A stretch of 20,065 nt of DNA. Origin: a virus. The notes below the pieces were generated by a model. It ran no database searches. It saw only the letters and a list, made by a program, of their open reading frames with translations, and was not told the DNA's origin. The position numbers and the translations under genes are program-made. Positions 1 through 6,526 of this stretch are shown in pieces. The stretch is taken from IMG/VR virus record IMGVR_UViG_3300022905_000086, positions 1 to 20,065 of that record; one strand, 5' to 3'. Position 1 is the stretch's first letter. Each line of letters begins with the position of its first letter.

Positions 1-231
1 GCAGCATCTGGATCAGCAGGCGCATCAGGCGGTACTAATGCGGGTTCAGGCGGTACTGGCGGTACTGGCGGGGCATTTGGTGCGACAGGTTCTACTGGGG
101 CATCGGGTGCTAACGGTAACGTGTCTAATGGTTCTGCTGGATCAGCAGGAGGTTTGGCAGGATACTATGTCAATGGTATAGGTAACGTAACATTCAGCGT
201 GACAGGTACTGTCGGAGGACGTACAACATGA
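1..231 (+). CDS. Glycine-rich tail adhesin / fibre protein, C-terminal end (partial)
   Basis: The reading frame is open from base 1 and stops at TGA 229-231, so only the last 76 residues are visible and the start lies left of the window. Residues 1-55 are almost entirely Gly, Ser, Ala, Thr and Asn in short G-G-T/G-A-S runs. The tail then changes to a compact ending, A-G-Y-Y-V..G-N-V-T-F....G-T..G-R. From memory, this ending recurs at the C-terminus of glycine-rich phage tail proteins (host-specificity and fibre proteins), and polyglycine-loop tips are known receptor-binding surfaces in T4-type adhesins. I infer a receptor-binding tail protein exposed on the virion. The next gene's ATG (228) overlaps the stop, so the two are coupled. 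The domain call is moderately sure; the exact role is not. Confidence 0.6.
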   Translation, partial: AASGSAGASGGTNAGSGGTGGTGGAFGATGSTGASGANGNVSNGSAGSAGGLAGYYVNGIGNVTFSVTGTVGGRTT

Positions 232-368
232 CATCTGAAGAACGCTACAACATCTGTAAAGAATGTCCTTTCTTTTACAACGTCCTTAAAACTTGTAAGA
301 AATGTGGGTGTTTTATGCCCGCAAAAACCAAACTTAACTTTGCAAAATGTCCCATGAGGAAATGGTAA
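228..368 (+). CDS. Small cysteine-rich (putative zinc-binding) phage protein
   Basis: A 46-residue protein starts at the ATG that overlaps the previous stop (ATGA). It has six cysteines: C10-x2-C13, then C23-x2-C26-x-C28, and C41 close to the end. The spacing suggests a small zinc-ribbon-like fold, and the ending K-C-P-x-x-K-W resembles short proteins I recall from many phages next to tail genes. No catalytic motif is seen. Its place between an adhesin and a tail-chaperone-like gene suggests a late-region role, but this is only context. The reading frame is supported by the dense Cys pattern and the overlaps at both ends. Confidence 0.6.
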   Translation: MTSEERYNICKECPFFYNVLKTCKKCGCFMPAKTKLNFAKCPMRKW

Positions 369-370
369 TC

Positions 371-742
371 ATGCAATATACAGTAGATAAAATAGACAAC
401 GGGATTGCTACCGTCACATTTGCTGACGGGTCATGGGCCGAAGTTGTCTTAACAGCAGATATGACTGAGCAGGACTTTGATGATCTTGTGTTTCAATTTG
501 CTCCCAAAACTGGAGTAGCTCCTGCGTTCATTCAGGCAGGGCAGTCAAGAACAGCGCAAGAAAAGGTGGTAGAAGAAGTTGTCATTCCAGAGGTAGAAGA
601 AGTCGTAGAGCCTCAATGGTTGCAAGACAGGAAATTAGCATACGGTACATCACTAACTCAATTGGAATACATTACTGAAAACGGTCTAGAGGCTTGGCAA
701 ACACACGTTGCTGAAATTAAAGAAATGTTTCCAAAAGTGTAA
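371..742 (+). CDS. Tail fibre assembly chaperone-like protein
   Basis: A 123-residue protein. The ATG at 371 is preferred over upstream in-frame ATGs at 347 and 362 because it follows the stop of the previous gene (366-368) and has GAGGAAA about 8 bases upstream. The N-terminus (1-60) looks like a beta-rich domain (I-A-T-V-T-F-A-D-G-S-W). Residues 64-80 are an acidic Glu/Val linker. The C-terminus (88-122) has the pattern L-A-Y-G-x-x-x-x-Q-L-E-Y-I-x-x-x-G-L-x-A-W....I-K...P-K. I recall this pattern from phage tail-fibre-associated and assembly-chaperone proteins. I infer a role in folding or attaching the adjacent adhesin. It could instead be a minor structural protein. Confidence 0.5.
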   Translation: MQYTVDKIDNGIATVTFADGSWAEVVLTADMTEQDFDDLVFQFAPKTGVAPAFIQAGQSRTAQEKVVEEVVIPEVEEVVEPQWLQDRKLAYGTSLTQLEYITENGLEAWQTHVAEIKEMFPKV

Positions 743-760
743 GGACGGAGTGTGAAAGAG

Positions 761-943
761 ATGGCAACAGAAAGCACTAAAACTTTAGTAGACGGTTTAA
801 GTGTAGTCACTGTAGTAGGAACGATAGGTGAACTGTTGCCTCCGATGGCGGCGTTGTTTACATTAGTATGGACAGCAATAAGGATCTACGAGACAAAGAC
901 AGTACAGAGGTTATTGGGCAAGGATAGCCCCGATGATAGCTGA
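761..943 (+). CDS. Holin-like small membrane protein
   Basis: A 60-residue protein from ATG 761; an in-frame GTG at 752 would add three residues and has AAGGA at a suitable distance, so the start is ambiguous. Residues 12-42 form one long hydrophobic stretch with a Pro-Pro kink (S-V-V-T-V-V-G-T-I-G-E-L-L-P-P-M-A-A-L-F-T-L-V-W-T), followed by a charged tail I-R-I-Y-E-T-K-T-V-Q-R-L-L-G-K. Small size, a membrane segment and a charged C-terminus fit class II/III phage holins, and near-identical layouts occur in marine phages from memory. It begins a run of three more membrane or secreted proteins, so a lysis role is the best guess. No endolysin is visible in this window. Confidence 0.5.
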   Translation: MATESTKTLVDGLSVVTVVGTIGELLPPMAALFTLVWTAIRIYETKTVQRLLGKDSPDDS

Positions 944-1373
944 ACTCGCCGCCGCTAATGCGGCCTTTGGCGTTATTAAAGAAACTATCGCCAATGGTAA
1001 AGAACTGTATGAAGCAGGACAGGCACTAGCAGACTACTTTGGCCTTAAGGCTGAGATACAAAAGAAAGCACATGAACACGGATATAAGTCTGACCTTGAA
1101 GCGTTCATGGCTACAGAGCAACTTAAAGAATATGAGGATGCTCTGAAACAAATGATGATCTGGCAAGGGCGAGCCGGGTTATGGACAGATTGGTTAGACT
1201 ACCAGAGTAAGATGAAAGAAAGCCGTGAAGCCGCAGAGAAAGCTGAGAAAGCCAAGAAAGCTAAACGTAAAAAACAAATTGTTGATATTTGTATTAGCAT
1301 CGGTTTGGGCGTTAGCGTTCTCTCAGCCATTGGCTTGGTAATATACATCTTCTACTGGCTCAGTAAACAGTAG
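933..1373 (+). CDS. Tail-anchored coiled-coil membrane protein of unknown function
   Basis: A 146-residue protein whose ATG overlaps the end of the preceding gene by 11 bases. The N-terminal part (1-90) is helical and ends in a conserved-looking aromatic block (W-Q-G-R-A-G-L-W-T-D-W). Residues 90-115 are a highly charged Glu/Lys/Ala coiled coil. Residues 116-142 are a single membrane segment followed by only a few residues, so it is probably anchored by its C-terminus with the bulk in the cytoplasm. Similar proteins are common in marine phages and have no assigned function. The position between holin-like genes suggests an envelope or lysis-control role. A spanin is possible but the topology is opposite to a typical i-spanin. 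Confidence 0.6.
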   Translation: MIAELAAANAAFGVIKETIANGKELYEAGQALADYFGLKAEIQKKAHEHGYKSDLEAFMATEQLKEYEDALKQMMIWQGRAGLWTDWLDYQSKMKESREAAEKAEKAKKAKRKKQIVDICISIGLGVSVLSAIGLVIYIFYWLSKQ

Positions 1374-1380
1374 GTCACCT

Positions 1381-1563
1381 ATGTGGTTATTATTTGCAAT
1401 CCTAATTCAGTCTGATGGCTATGCTGTCTATCCTCAAGGCCCGTTTGCAACAATGGGTGAGTGCTTTGAAGCCCGTGAGTATTTCATGGCAACAGCACCA
1501 CAGCCTAAGATGAACTATGAAGCAGTGTGTGTACAGACGGACGTAACAGGAAATGCCACATGA
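1381..1563 (+). CDS. Small secreted or membrane-anchored protein with two cysteines
   Basis: A 60-residue protein with a short hydrophobic N-terminus (M-W-L-L-F-A-I-L-I) that may be a signal or anchor, then a small polar domain with C28 and C50 that could form a disulfide outside the cytoplasm. It has no lipobox, so an outer-membrane lipoprotein spanin is not supported. It begins seven bases after the preceding stop with only a weak upstream GGT, and its stop overlaps the next ATG (ATGA at 1560-1563). From context it belongs to the envelope/lysis cluster. The function is unknown. Confidence 0.5.
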   Translation: MWLLFAILIQSDGYAVYPQGPFATMGECFEAREYFMATAPQPKMNYEAVCVQTDVTGNAT

Positions 1564-1928
1564 TTGGATTAGTCACAGCTATCACGGACTTGGCCGGTAC
1601 ATGGGTCAGTGCCAAGGCGGAATCAACCAAGGCCACCGCAGAGGCCAAAGCCACCGCACTGAAAACAGCGGCACAGTCTTCAGCGGACTGGGAACGCATC
1701 ATGGCAGAGGCTTCGAAGAACTCGTGGAAAGACGAGTGGTTAACGATAGTGTTCAGCATACCCCTGATACTTGTCTTTATACCAAGCATGGTAGAACATA
1801 TCCAGGCGGGGTTCAACGCATTGGCAACTTTGCCGATTTGGTATCATGAGATATTAATGGTTATCGTGCTCGCCTCATTTGGCGTTAAGGCCGGTAAGGG
1901 AATTGTAGAAATGATAGGAAAGAAGTAA
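1560..1928 (+). CDS. Holin-like membrane protein with two membrane segments
   Basis: A 122-residue protein. I take ATG 1560, which forms an ATGA overlap with the previous stop, rather than the upstream in-frame ATG at 1527 that lies inside the previous gene. Residues 15-50 are an Ala/Lys/Glu-rich helix. Then S-W-K-D-E-W introduces a first membrane segment (60-77), a short amphipathic loop (Q-A-G-F-N-A-L) and a second membrane segment (96-112). This layout resembles the family of three-segment holins described for gene-transfer-agent release and their phage relatives. I infer a holin or an envelope partner of the neighbouring membrane proteins. Two holin-like genes in one cluster may be a holin/antiholin pair, which the sequence alone cannot settle. 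Confidence 0.5.
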   Translation: MIGLVTAITDLAGTWVSAKAESTKATAEAKATALKTAAQSSADWERIMAEASKNSWKDEWLTIVFSIPLILVFIPSMVEHIQAGFNALATLPIWYHEILMVIVLASFGVKAGKGIVEMIGKK

Positions 1929-2041
1929 TGGCAGCTACAAAGAAAAGAACAGCACCTAAGCAGTTTAAGACCTGTGCAGGTTGTAAAAGCAAGGCTAAGT
2001 GTAAAGCCGCTAAGAAGTGTTTAGGTAAGAAGGGTTATTAA
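1928..2041 (+). CDS. Lys/Cys-rich micro-protein (37 aa)
   Basis: The ATG is part of a TAATG overlap with the previous stop. The protein has 37 residues, about a third of them Lys or Arg, with four cysteines in the pattern C16-x2-C19-x5-C25-x5-C31. This suggests a zinc-knuckle-like micro-domain on a very basic chain, possibly nucleic-acid binding. Short basic Cys proteins of this kind recur in marine phage late regions from memory. The regular Cys spacing and exact coupling at the 5' end support it as a real gene despite its size. Confidence 0.5.
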   Translation: MAATKKRTAPKQFKTCAGCKSKAKCKAAKKCLGKKGY

Positions 2042-2042
2042 G

Positions 2043-2204
2043 ATGAGCAAGTATGTAGATCCAGTAGAAGCATTCGACGAAGGTCGTTTACTCGAAGGTG
2101 ACAAAGACCTTCCAAAGGCTGACAAGCCTAAGAAGAAAGAGAAGAAGAAAGAGTGTTCTCCTTGTGGTCAGAAGTCTCTAACTGGCTCTACTTACAACGG
2201 TTAA
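2043..2204 (+). CDS. Small Lys-rich protein with a CxxC motif (53 aa)
   Basis: A 53-residue protein starting one base after the previous stop. The N-terminal half is acidic (D-P-V-E-A-F-D-E-G). Residues 24-37 are a Lys/Glu-rich stretch, and a C-S-P-C-G motif (38-42) is followed by a Ser/Thr-rich end. A possible ribosome site (GGTAAGAAGGG, 2023-2034) lies inside the end of the previous gene. No family is recognised with confidence. With its two neighbours it forms a micro-gene run between the lysis-like and structural genes. Confidence 0.45.
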   Translation: MSKYVDPVEAFDEGRLLEGDKDLPKADKPKKKEKKKECSPCGQKSLTGSTYNG

Positions 2205-2207
2205 GCT

Positions 2208-2351
2208 ATGCCCCTTATTCAAGGATACTCTAAAGCCTCTATTAGCAAAAACATTAGTACGCTAGTTAAAGAAGGTAAAAGTCAAAAACAAGCAACGGCT
2301 ATTGCGATGGATATTGCAAAGAAGGCTAAGAAGAGAACAGGTAAAGCATAA
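2208..2351 (+). CDS. Small basic phage protein (47 aa)
   Basis: A 47-residue protein beginning M-P-L-I-Q-G-Y-S-K-A-S-I-S-K-N-I and continuing with E-G-K-S-Q-K-Q-A-T-A-I-A-M-D-I-A-K. This pattern (a Ser/Lys-rich head, N-I, G-K-x-x-K-Q-A-x-A-I-A and a basic tail) recurs as a tiny stand-alone gene in a great many phages and has no known function; the recognition is from memory. Its stop overlaps the next start (TAATG at 2349-2353). Confidence 0.6.
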   Translation: MPLIQGYSKASISKNISTLVKEGKSQKQATAIAMDIAKKAKKRTGKA

Positions 2352-3544
2352 TGGCAACCCAGTCAGAATTCATGGAAGCAAACAATCCATACTCTTCGCT
2401 ACCTACTCGTGCAAGAGGTGAAAGTCTCTACGATTACCTAATCAGGCTTTCTCAAGCCCGTGGTGGTATGATGCTAGGTGAAGCTAGTCCAACAGTTGAC
2501 GATGTGGTCGCTGAAGAGATCACTACACAGCCTCTGGGTGTGCTTATTAAGCAAGATACAGGCGATGACGGCGGTGATAACAATAACCGCGATACACGAA
2601 CACCTGAACAGCGCAAGACAGACATGATGGAACGCGCTGTTGGGCTTTTAACAGGCGAGGCAGCATCAGCAGTTGGTTTAGGCTCTATAGCTGGCCCAGC
2701 TGGAATGTTGTTAGGCGGTTTTGCCGACTACGATACCATTAGCCAGTTTGAGAATCAGCTAGCGTCAAAAGGGTACACACCAGAACAGATTGAAGCAATC
2801 AAAGAAAACCCAAATATGCTTCAACAAGGGCTTACAAGTGGACAGTTTGGCGTAGTCTCTGAAGGCTACAAACCTACTATTGTAGATAAGTTTAGTATTA
2901 CAGGACTGTTTAGCGATATCTTTGGTGAGGACAAACCAGCATCCGAAGGAGCTAACGTACCCGGCATTACCGGTTTAGGAAATGTTGGAGCTAGAACGCA
3001 AACCTATCCAGGCGCTGTAGACTTTAGTCGCCCTTCGCGAACGTACGGCTTAATGACAGGTCAACAGCCCTTTAATATCACTCCAGGCTACGGAAGTGTA
3101 TTAGCTCCCGGCTATACTCCTGCAACAGCGGCTACAGGCGTTAGAGCTACCTCGCCTTATGGATGGGGTATGATGACTCAGCCGACTGTCTCTACAGTAA
3201 GCAATACTACTAACACTGCACCGACCTCTCCAATCGGTCAACAAGCTTACGGTGGAACCGTTGTAGGTGTCGATGCTGCTGGTAATTTAAATATTGACCG
3301 TACTGGTAACGGAATTGCCGATGTTCGGACGGGTGTAAGCCCTAACACAGGACTAGTCAATACTTATAACTTTAACCTTGAGCCGAGTAATGATAACGGT
3401 AGTGGCGGTACGGGAACAGATTACCAAGGGCCATCTCCTGTTGACGGAGGGTCTGGATCAGACTTTGGAGGCTATGGCTATGGATCAGAGGACAATGCAT
3501 CTAATGACTGGGGTGGGTTTGGATCAGAGGAAGGGTACGATTAA
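2351..3544 (+). CDS. Large low-complexity late protein, putative virion-associated
   Basis: A 397-residue protein, coupled at both ends by TAATG overlaps. Residues 20-45 are a helix (S-L-Y-D-Y-L-I-R-L). Residues 66-90 are Asp/Asn-rich. Residues 92-130 contain a glycine/alanine-rich hydrophobic segment (G-L-G-S-I-A-G-P-A-G-M-L-L-G-G-F) that could insert in a membrane. The region around 210-330 is Thr/Pro/Gly/Tyr-rich and likely beta or disordered. The last 40 residues are Gly/Ser/Asp with Tyr and Trp (G-G-Y-G-Y-G-S, W-G-G-F-G-S). I do not recognise the family. Its size and position just before the tail genes suggest a structural or ejected protein. That is inference only. Confidence 0.5.
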   Translation: MATQSEFMEANNPYSSLPTRARGESLYDYLIRLSQARGGMMLGEASPTVDDVVAEEITTQPLGVLIKQDTGDDGGDNNNRDTRTPEQRKTDMMERAVGLLTGEAASAVGLGSIAGPAGMLLGGFADYDTISQFENQLASKGYTPEQIEAIKENPNMLQQGLTSGQFGVVSEGYKPTIVDKFSITGLFSDIFGEDKPASEGANVPGITGLGNVGARTQTYPGAVDFSRPSRTYGLMTGQQPFNITPGYGSVLAPGYTPATAATGVRATSPYGWGMMTQPTVSTVSNTTNTAPTSPIGQQAYGGTVVGVDAAGNLNIDRTGNGIADVRTGVSPNTGLVNTYNFNLEPSNDNGSGGTGTDYQGPSPVDGGSGSDFGGYGYGSEDNASNDWGGFGSEEGYD

Positions 3545-3816
3545 TGTCTATTACATATCGTGGTGAAACCTTTAGCGGTTACAACAAACCTAAGCGTACG
3601 CCTAATCATCCTAAGAAGTCACACGCTGTGTTGGCTAAAGAGGGCGACACAATCAAACTAATCCGCTTTGGTCAACAAGGCGTGTCTGGGGCGGGTAAGA
3701 ACCCTAGAACTCCGGCTGAGAAAGCCCGTAGACGTAGCTTTAAAGCCCGTCATGCTAAGAATATCAGCAAGGGAAAACTTTCTGCGGCATATTGGGCTAA
3801 TAAAGTCAAGTGGTAG
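3544..3816 (+). CDS. Conserved basic phage protein of unknown function (90 aa)
   Basis: A 90-residue basic protein from the ATG in a TAATG overlap. It has a highly characteristic pattern: F-x-G-Y-N-K-P-K-R-T-P near the start, K-S-H-A-V-L-A-K-E-G-D with L-I-R-F-G-Q-Q-G-V at 38-47, F-K-A-R-H-A-K-N-I at 66-74, and A-A-Y-W-A-N-K-V-K-W at the end. I recall this as a widespread uncharacterised phage family, often near head or tail genes. The conserved Arg/His/Lys and Trp residues suggest nucleic-acid contact, but no catalytic site can be assigned. It is the last gene before the internal promoter at 3819. Confidence 0.65.
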   Translation: MSITYRGETFSGYNKPKRTPNHPKKSHAVLAKEGDTIKLIRFGQQGVSGAGKNPRTPAEKARRRSFKARHAKNISKGKLSAAYWANKVKW

Positions 3817-3818
3817 TA

Positions 3819-3847
3819 TTGACTTTTTATAACTTTTGTGCTATAAT
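3819..3847 (+). promoter_or_regulatory. Sigma70-type promoter for the tail gene block
   Basis: TTGACT (3819-3824), a spacer of exactly 17 bases, then TATAAT (3842-3847). This is one mismatch from the ideal housekeeping promoter and lies in the 51-base gap between two genes. Transcription would start near 3854, giving a leader of about 14 bases before ATG 3868. It is the clearest host-type promoter on the + strand and would drive the tail and ejection genes. It is predicted from sequence only. Confidence 0.75.
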
Positions 3848-3867
3848 ATTCTGATTAGAGAAAACAC

Positions 3868-4515
3868 ATGACATACTTAGAAGCAGTCAACAAAGTCCTA
3901 CGTCGCTTACGAGAGCGTGAAGTATCTTCGGTTACTGAATCCACATACTCTAAACTCATTGGTGAATTCGTCAACGAAGCGAAGACAGAGGTGGAGAACT
4001 CTTGGAACTGGTCAGGTCTTCGTGTAACCCTTTCGGCTACAACAACCCCTGATGTCTTTAACTATGAATTGAACGGTGCTGGTAACCGTGCGACGATTCT
4101 CAATGTTATTAACGACACCAGTAACAACTTCTTGGAATACAAACCGTCTACATGGTTCGACGAGAAGTTTACCTTAGAGACTCCGACAACTGGTTCGCCT
4201 ATGTACTATACGTTCAACGGGCTATCACTTGATGATGATTCTCAGATTGACGTATTCCCTATTCCCGATGCAGCCTACACCATTCGCTTTAACTGTGTGC
4301 TTAGAACAGCAGATATGGTGAATGATATTGATCCGATCTATGTACCTTCACTGCCTGTCGTGCTGTTAGCCTACGCTAAAGCTGTCGAAGAGCGTGGTGA
4401 AGACAACGGAGCCTCAGCATCATCAGCGCTGTCTAATGCAGTACGCAACTGGAATGACGCTATAGCCTTAGATCAATCTAAGCATCCGTATGAACAGGAC
4501 TTTGTAACTGTATGA
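3868..4515 (+). CDS. Tail tubular protein A-like head-tail adaptor (T7 gp11-like)
   Basis: A 215-residue protein, close to T7 gp11 (196 residues). The N-terminus is typical: M-T-Y-L-E-A-V-N-K-V-L-R-R-L-R-E, then an internal W-N-W after a helical segment (A-K-T-E-V-E-N-S-W-N-W), an N-Y-E-L-N-G beta strand, and D-V-F-P-I-P-D in the middle. The C-terminal helix holds A-Y-A-K-A-V-E-E-R-G-E-D. These features match the adaptor ring that joins portal to nozzle in short-tailed phages. It is the first gene after the promoter at 3819 and overlaps the nozzle gene by four bases (ATGA), the conserved pairing in T7-like phages. The ribosome site is weak (AGAGAAAA). Confidence 0.8.
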   Translation: MTYLEAVNKVLRRLREREVSSVTESTYSKLIGEFVNEAKTEVENSWNWSGLRVTLSATTTPDVFNYELNGAGNRATILNVINDTSNNFLEYKPSTWFDEKFTLETPTTGSPMYYTFNGLSLDDDSQIDVFPIPDAAYTIRFNCVLRTADMVNDIDPIYVPSLPVVLLAYAKAVEERGEDNGASASSALSNAVRNWNDAIALDQSKHPYEQDFVTV

Positions 4516-6035
4516 CAAAGCAACTATCAAGTGCATCGATTGCAGCGCCTGGGTTCTTCGGACTCAACACGCAGGAGTCTTCGATTACTCTTGCAACTGG
4601 ATATGCACTACAGGCTGACAACTGCGTCATTGACAAGTATGGTCGATTAGGTGCGCGGAAAGGTTGGTCGTATGTTGCAGAACAGGCTTCTGTTGATCTC
4701 AAGGGCGGATATCGCTTTGTAGACATCGATGGGACTGAGTACTTCGGAGTCTGGTCAGACACCAACTTTTATCTCTATACAGGTGGAACTCTATCTCCTG
4801 TTACCTACAACGGCACACAAACGATTACAGAAGGTAACTGGCAGTTTGTAACCTTGAATGACCATGCGTATGGCTTTCAAGCCGGTTACGAGCCGATTTA
4901 CTTTAACCCTACAGCGGGTGACCTAGACGACATGACTAACTCGCCTAGTGCGTCTGGTGTGCCTCCACAGGCTAATGTAGCCTCTGGTGCATACGGACGA
5001 GTCTGGGCAGCTAACACAGCCACTAACAAGACTACGCTGTACTGGTCTAACCTTTTAGACGGTGCATCGTGGAACAGTGGTGACGCAGGCTCGTTAGACA
5101 TCTCAAGTATACTAGTTGCAGGTAACGATGAGATTACAGCCATCGGTGCTCAGAATGGTCGTTTGATTATCTTCTGTTCTGACAACATCATTATCTTCGA
5201 TGATCCGTCTAGCTCCACTTCGTTTAGTCCTGCAAACATGCAGATGGTCGAAGTTATTAAGGGCATTGGCTGTATAGCCCGTGACAGCGTACAAAACACG
5301 GGTACGGATATCTTGTTTCTATCGTCTACAGGACTTCAGTCACTAGGACGGGTTATTCAAGAGAAGTCACAGCCTATGCGTGATATCTCTAAGAATGTTC
5401 GAGATGATATTGTAGGAGCGATCTCTGCTTCGACGAACTCAGCAATCCGTGCAGTGTATCATGCTGAAGAGGCTTTCTACCTACTGTACTTTCCAGCCAT
5501 TCGTCGGATCTACTGTTTTGATATGCGTACACCCTTACAAGACGGTTCAGCCCGTGTAACGGTGTGGGATAATCAGACACACACAAACATGATTGCTAAC
5601 GGTGAGCTGTTCTTTACAAACATTGACGGATTAGCCCAGTACCGTGGCTACACAGACAACGGTAACGCATACCGTCTAAAGTACTATACAACCTACTTTG
5701 ACTTCGGTAACGCAACACAGTTTAAGATACTGAAGCGGATAGCTGTCACAGTCATTGGTGGTTCTAGTCAAGACTTTGTACTCAAGGCTGGCTTTGACTA
5801 CACAGACTCATATCAGTCGTTTGCGGCTCAGCTGTCTACTAAGGCTATCTCTGAATATGGAGAGGCTGAGTACAACATCGCAGAGTATGAGTCAGGAACA
5901 CTTGCAGAAACACAACGTGCCTCTATCGGAGGTTCTGGTGAAGTATTGCAGGTAGGCTTCGAAGCCACTGTAGACGGTTCAGCATTATCAATTCAGAAGA
6001 TGGACATCTTTGTTAAACAAGGCAGGATTTTCTAA
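4512..6035 (+). CDS. Tail nozzle / tail tubular protein B-like (T7 gp12 / P22 gp10 type)
   Basis: A 507-residue protein. Its N-terminus carries the hallmark of nozzle proteins: G-L-N-T-Q-E-S-S-I followed by A-D-N-C-V-I-D-K-Y-G-R-L-G-A-R-K-G-W (35-52). The rest is rich in beta strands with repeated aromatic and Gly turns, as expected of a beta-propeller. The length is nearer P22 gp10 (about 470) than T7 gp12 (794), so the extra T7 domains are absent. The protein would form the hexameric end of the short tail. It is coupled to the adaptor upstream and to the fibre gene downstream by a TAATG overlap. Confidence 0.75.
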   Translation: MTKQLSSASIAAPGFFGLNTQESSITLATGYALQADNCVIDKYGRLGARKGWSYVAEQASVDLKGGYRFVDIDGTEYFGVWSDTNFYLYTGGTLSPVTYNGTQTITEGNWQFVTLNDHAYGFQAGYEPIYFNPTAGDLDDMTNSPSASGVPPQANVASGAYGRVWAANTATNKTTLYWSNLLDGASWNSGDAGSLDISSILVAGNDEITAIGAQNGRLIIFCSDNIIIFDDPSSSTSFSPANMQMVEVIKGIGCIARDSVQNTGTDILFLSSTGLQSLGRVIQEKSQPMRDISKNVRDDIVGAISASTNSAIRAVYHAEEAFYLLYFPAIRRIYCFDMRTPLQDGSARVTVWDNQTHTNMIANGELFFTNIDGLAQYRGYTDNGNAYRLKYYTTYFDFGNATQFKILKRIAVTVIGGSSQDFVLKAGFDYTDSYQSFAAQLSTKAISEYGEAEYNIAEYESGTLAETQRASIGGSGEVLQVGFEATVDGSALSIQKMDIFVKQGRIF

Positions 6036-6526
6036 TGTCTAACTACACTAAACTTACAGACTTTGCATCAAAGGATTCTCTGCCTACCGGTAACGCGGCA
6101 AAGATTGTCAAAGGTACAGAGATTGACGATGAGCTTGAGGCTATCGAGCAAGCAATTGCTACGAAGGCTGATACGAACTCTCCTACGCTCACAGGTACGC
6201 CTTTAGCGCCTACAGCAGGGTCAGGTACTACAACCACCCAGATCGCTACTACAGCGTTCGTACAGACAGCTTTACGGCAAAGCTATCCAGTTGGCTCAGT
6301 CTATATCAATGCAGCTAGTGGTACTAACCCATCTTCACTGCTTGGGTTCGGTACTTGGGAAGCCTTTGGAGCCGGTCAAGTCATGGTTGGACTAGACTCA
6401 ACAGACACTGAGTTTGACACCGTATTAGAAACAGGTGGCGAGAAAGGTGTCGCATCACTTGCAGAAGCAGGTGCTACAAACTTGATGCCATTCATAACAG
6501 TATACATGTGGAAGAGGACAGCATAA
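6035..6526 (+). CDS. Short tail fibre / tail tip with collar domain
   Basis: A 163-residue protein with three parts. Residues 1-45 (N-Y-T-K-L-T-D-F-A, G-N-A-A-K-I-V-K-G-T-E-I-D) look like the virion-attachment part and short coiled coil of marine tail fibres. Residues 49-78 are one copy of the fibre repeat S-P-T-L-T-G-T-P...P-T-A....T-T-Q-I-A-T-T-A-F-V-Q. Residues 83-163 form a collar-like tip (Y-P-V-G-S-V-Y-I-N, L-L-G-F-G-T-W, V-Y-M-W-K-R-T). Full fibres of this type have many repeats; here there is a single copy, so the fibre is very short. It may work with the glycine-rich adhesin at the left edge. TAATG overlaps join it to both neighbours. Confidence 0.75.
   Translation: MSNYTKLTDFASKDSLPTGNAAKIVKGTEIDDELEAIEQAIATKADTNSPTLTGTPLAPTAGSGTTTTQIATTAFVQTALRQSYPVGSVYINAASGTNPSSLLGFGTWEAFGAGQVMVGLDSTDTEFDTVLETGGEKGVASLAEAGATNLMPFITVYMWKRTA

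Noticed and set aside
1-231. Tandem DNA repeat or CRISPR-like array in the repetitive Gly/Ser region
   Set aside because: Similar short units arise from Gly, Ser, Thr codons in an open frame. There is no fixed repeat length or unique spacers.
1505-1816. A 103-residue open frame on the - strand across the lysis-like genes
   Set aside because: It is antisense to two well-supported + strand genes, has no ribosome site that fits, and its composition looks like a shadow of the Ala-rich coding strand.
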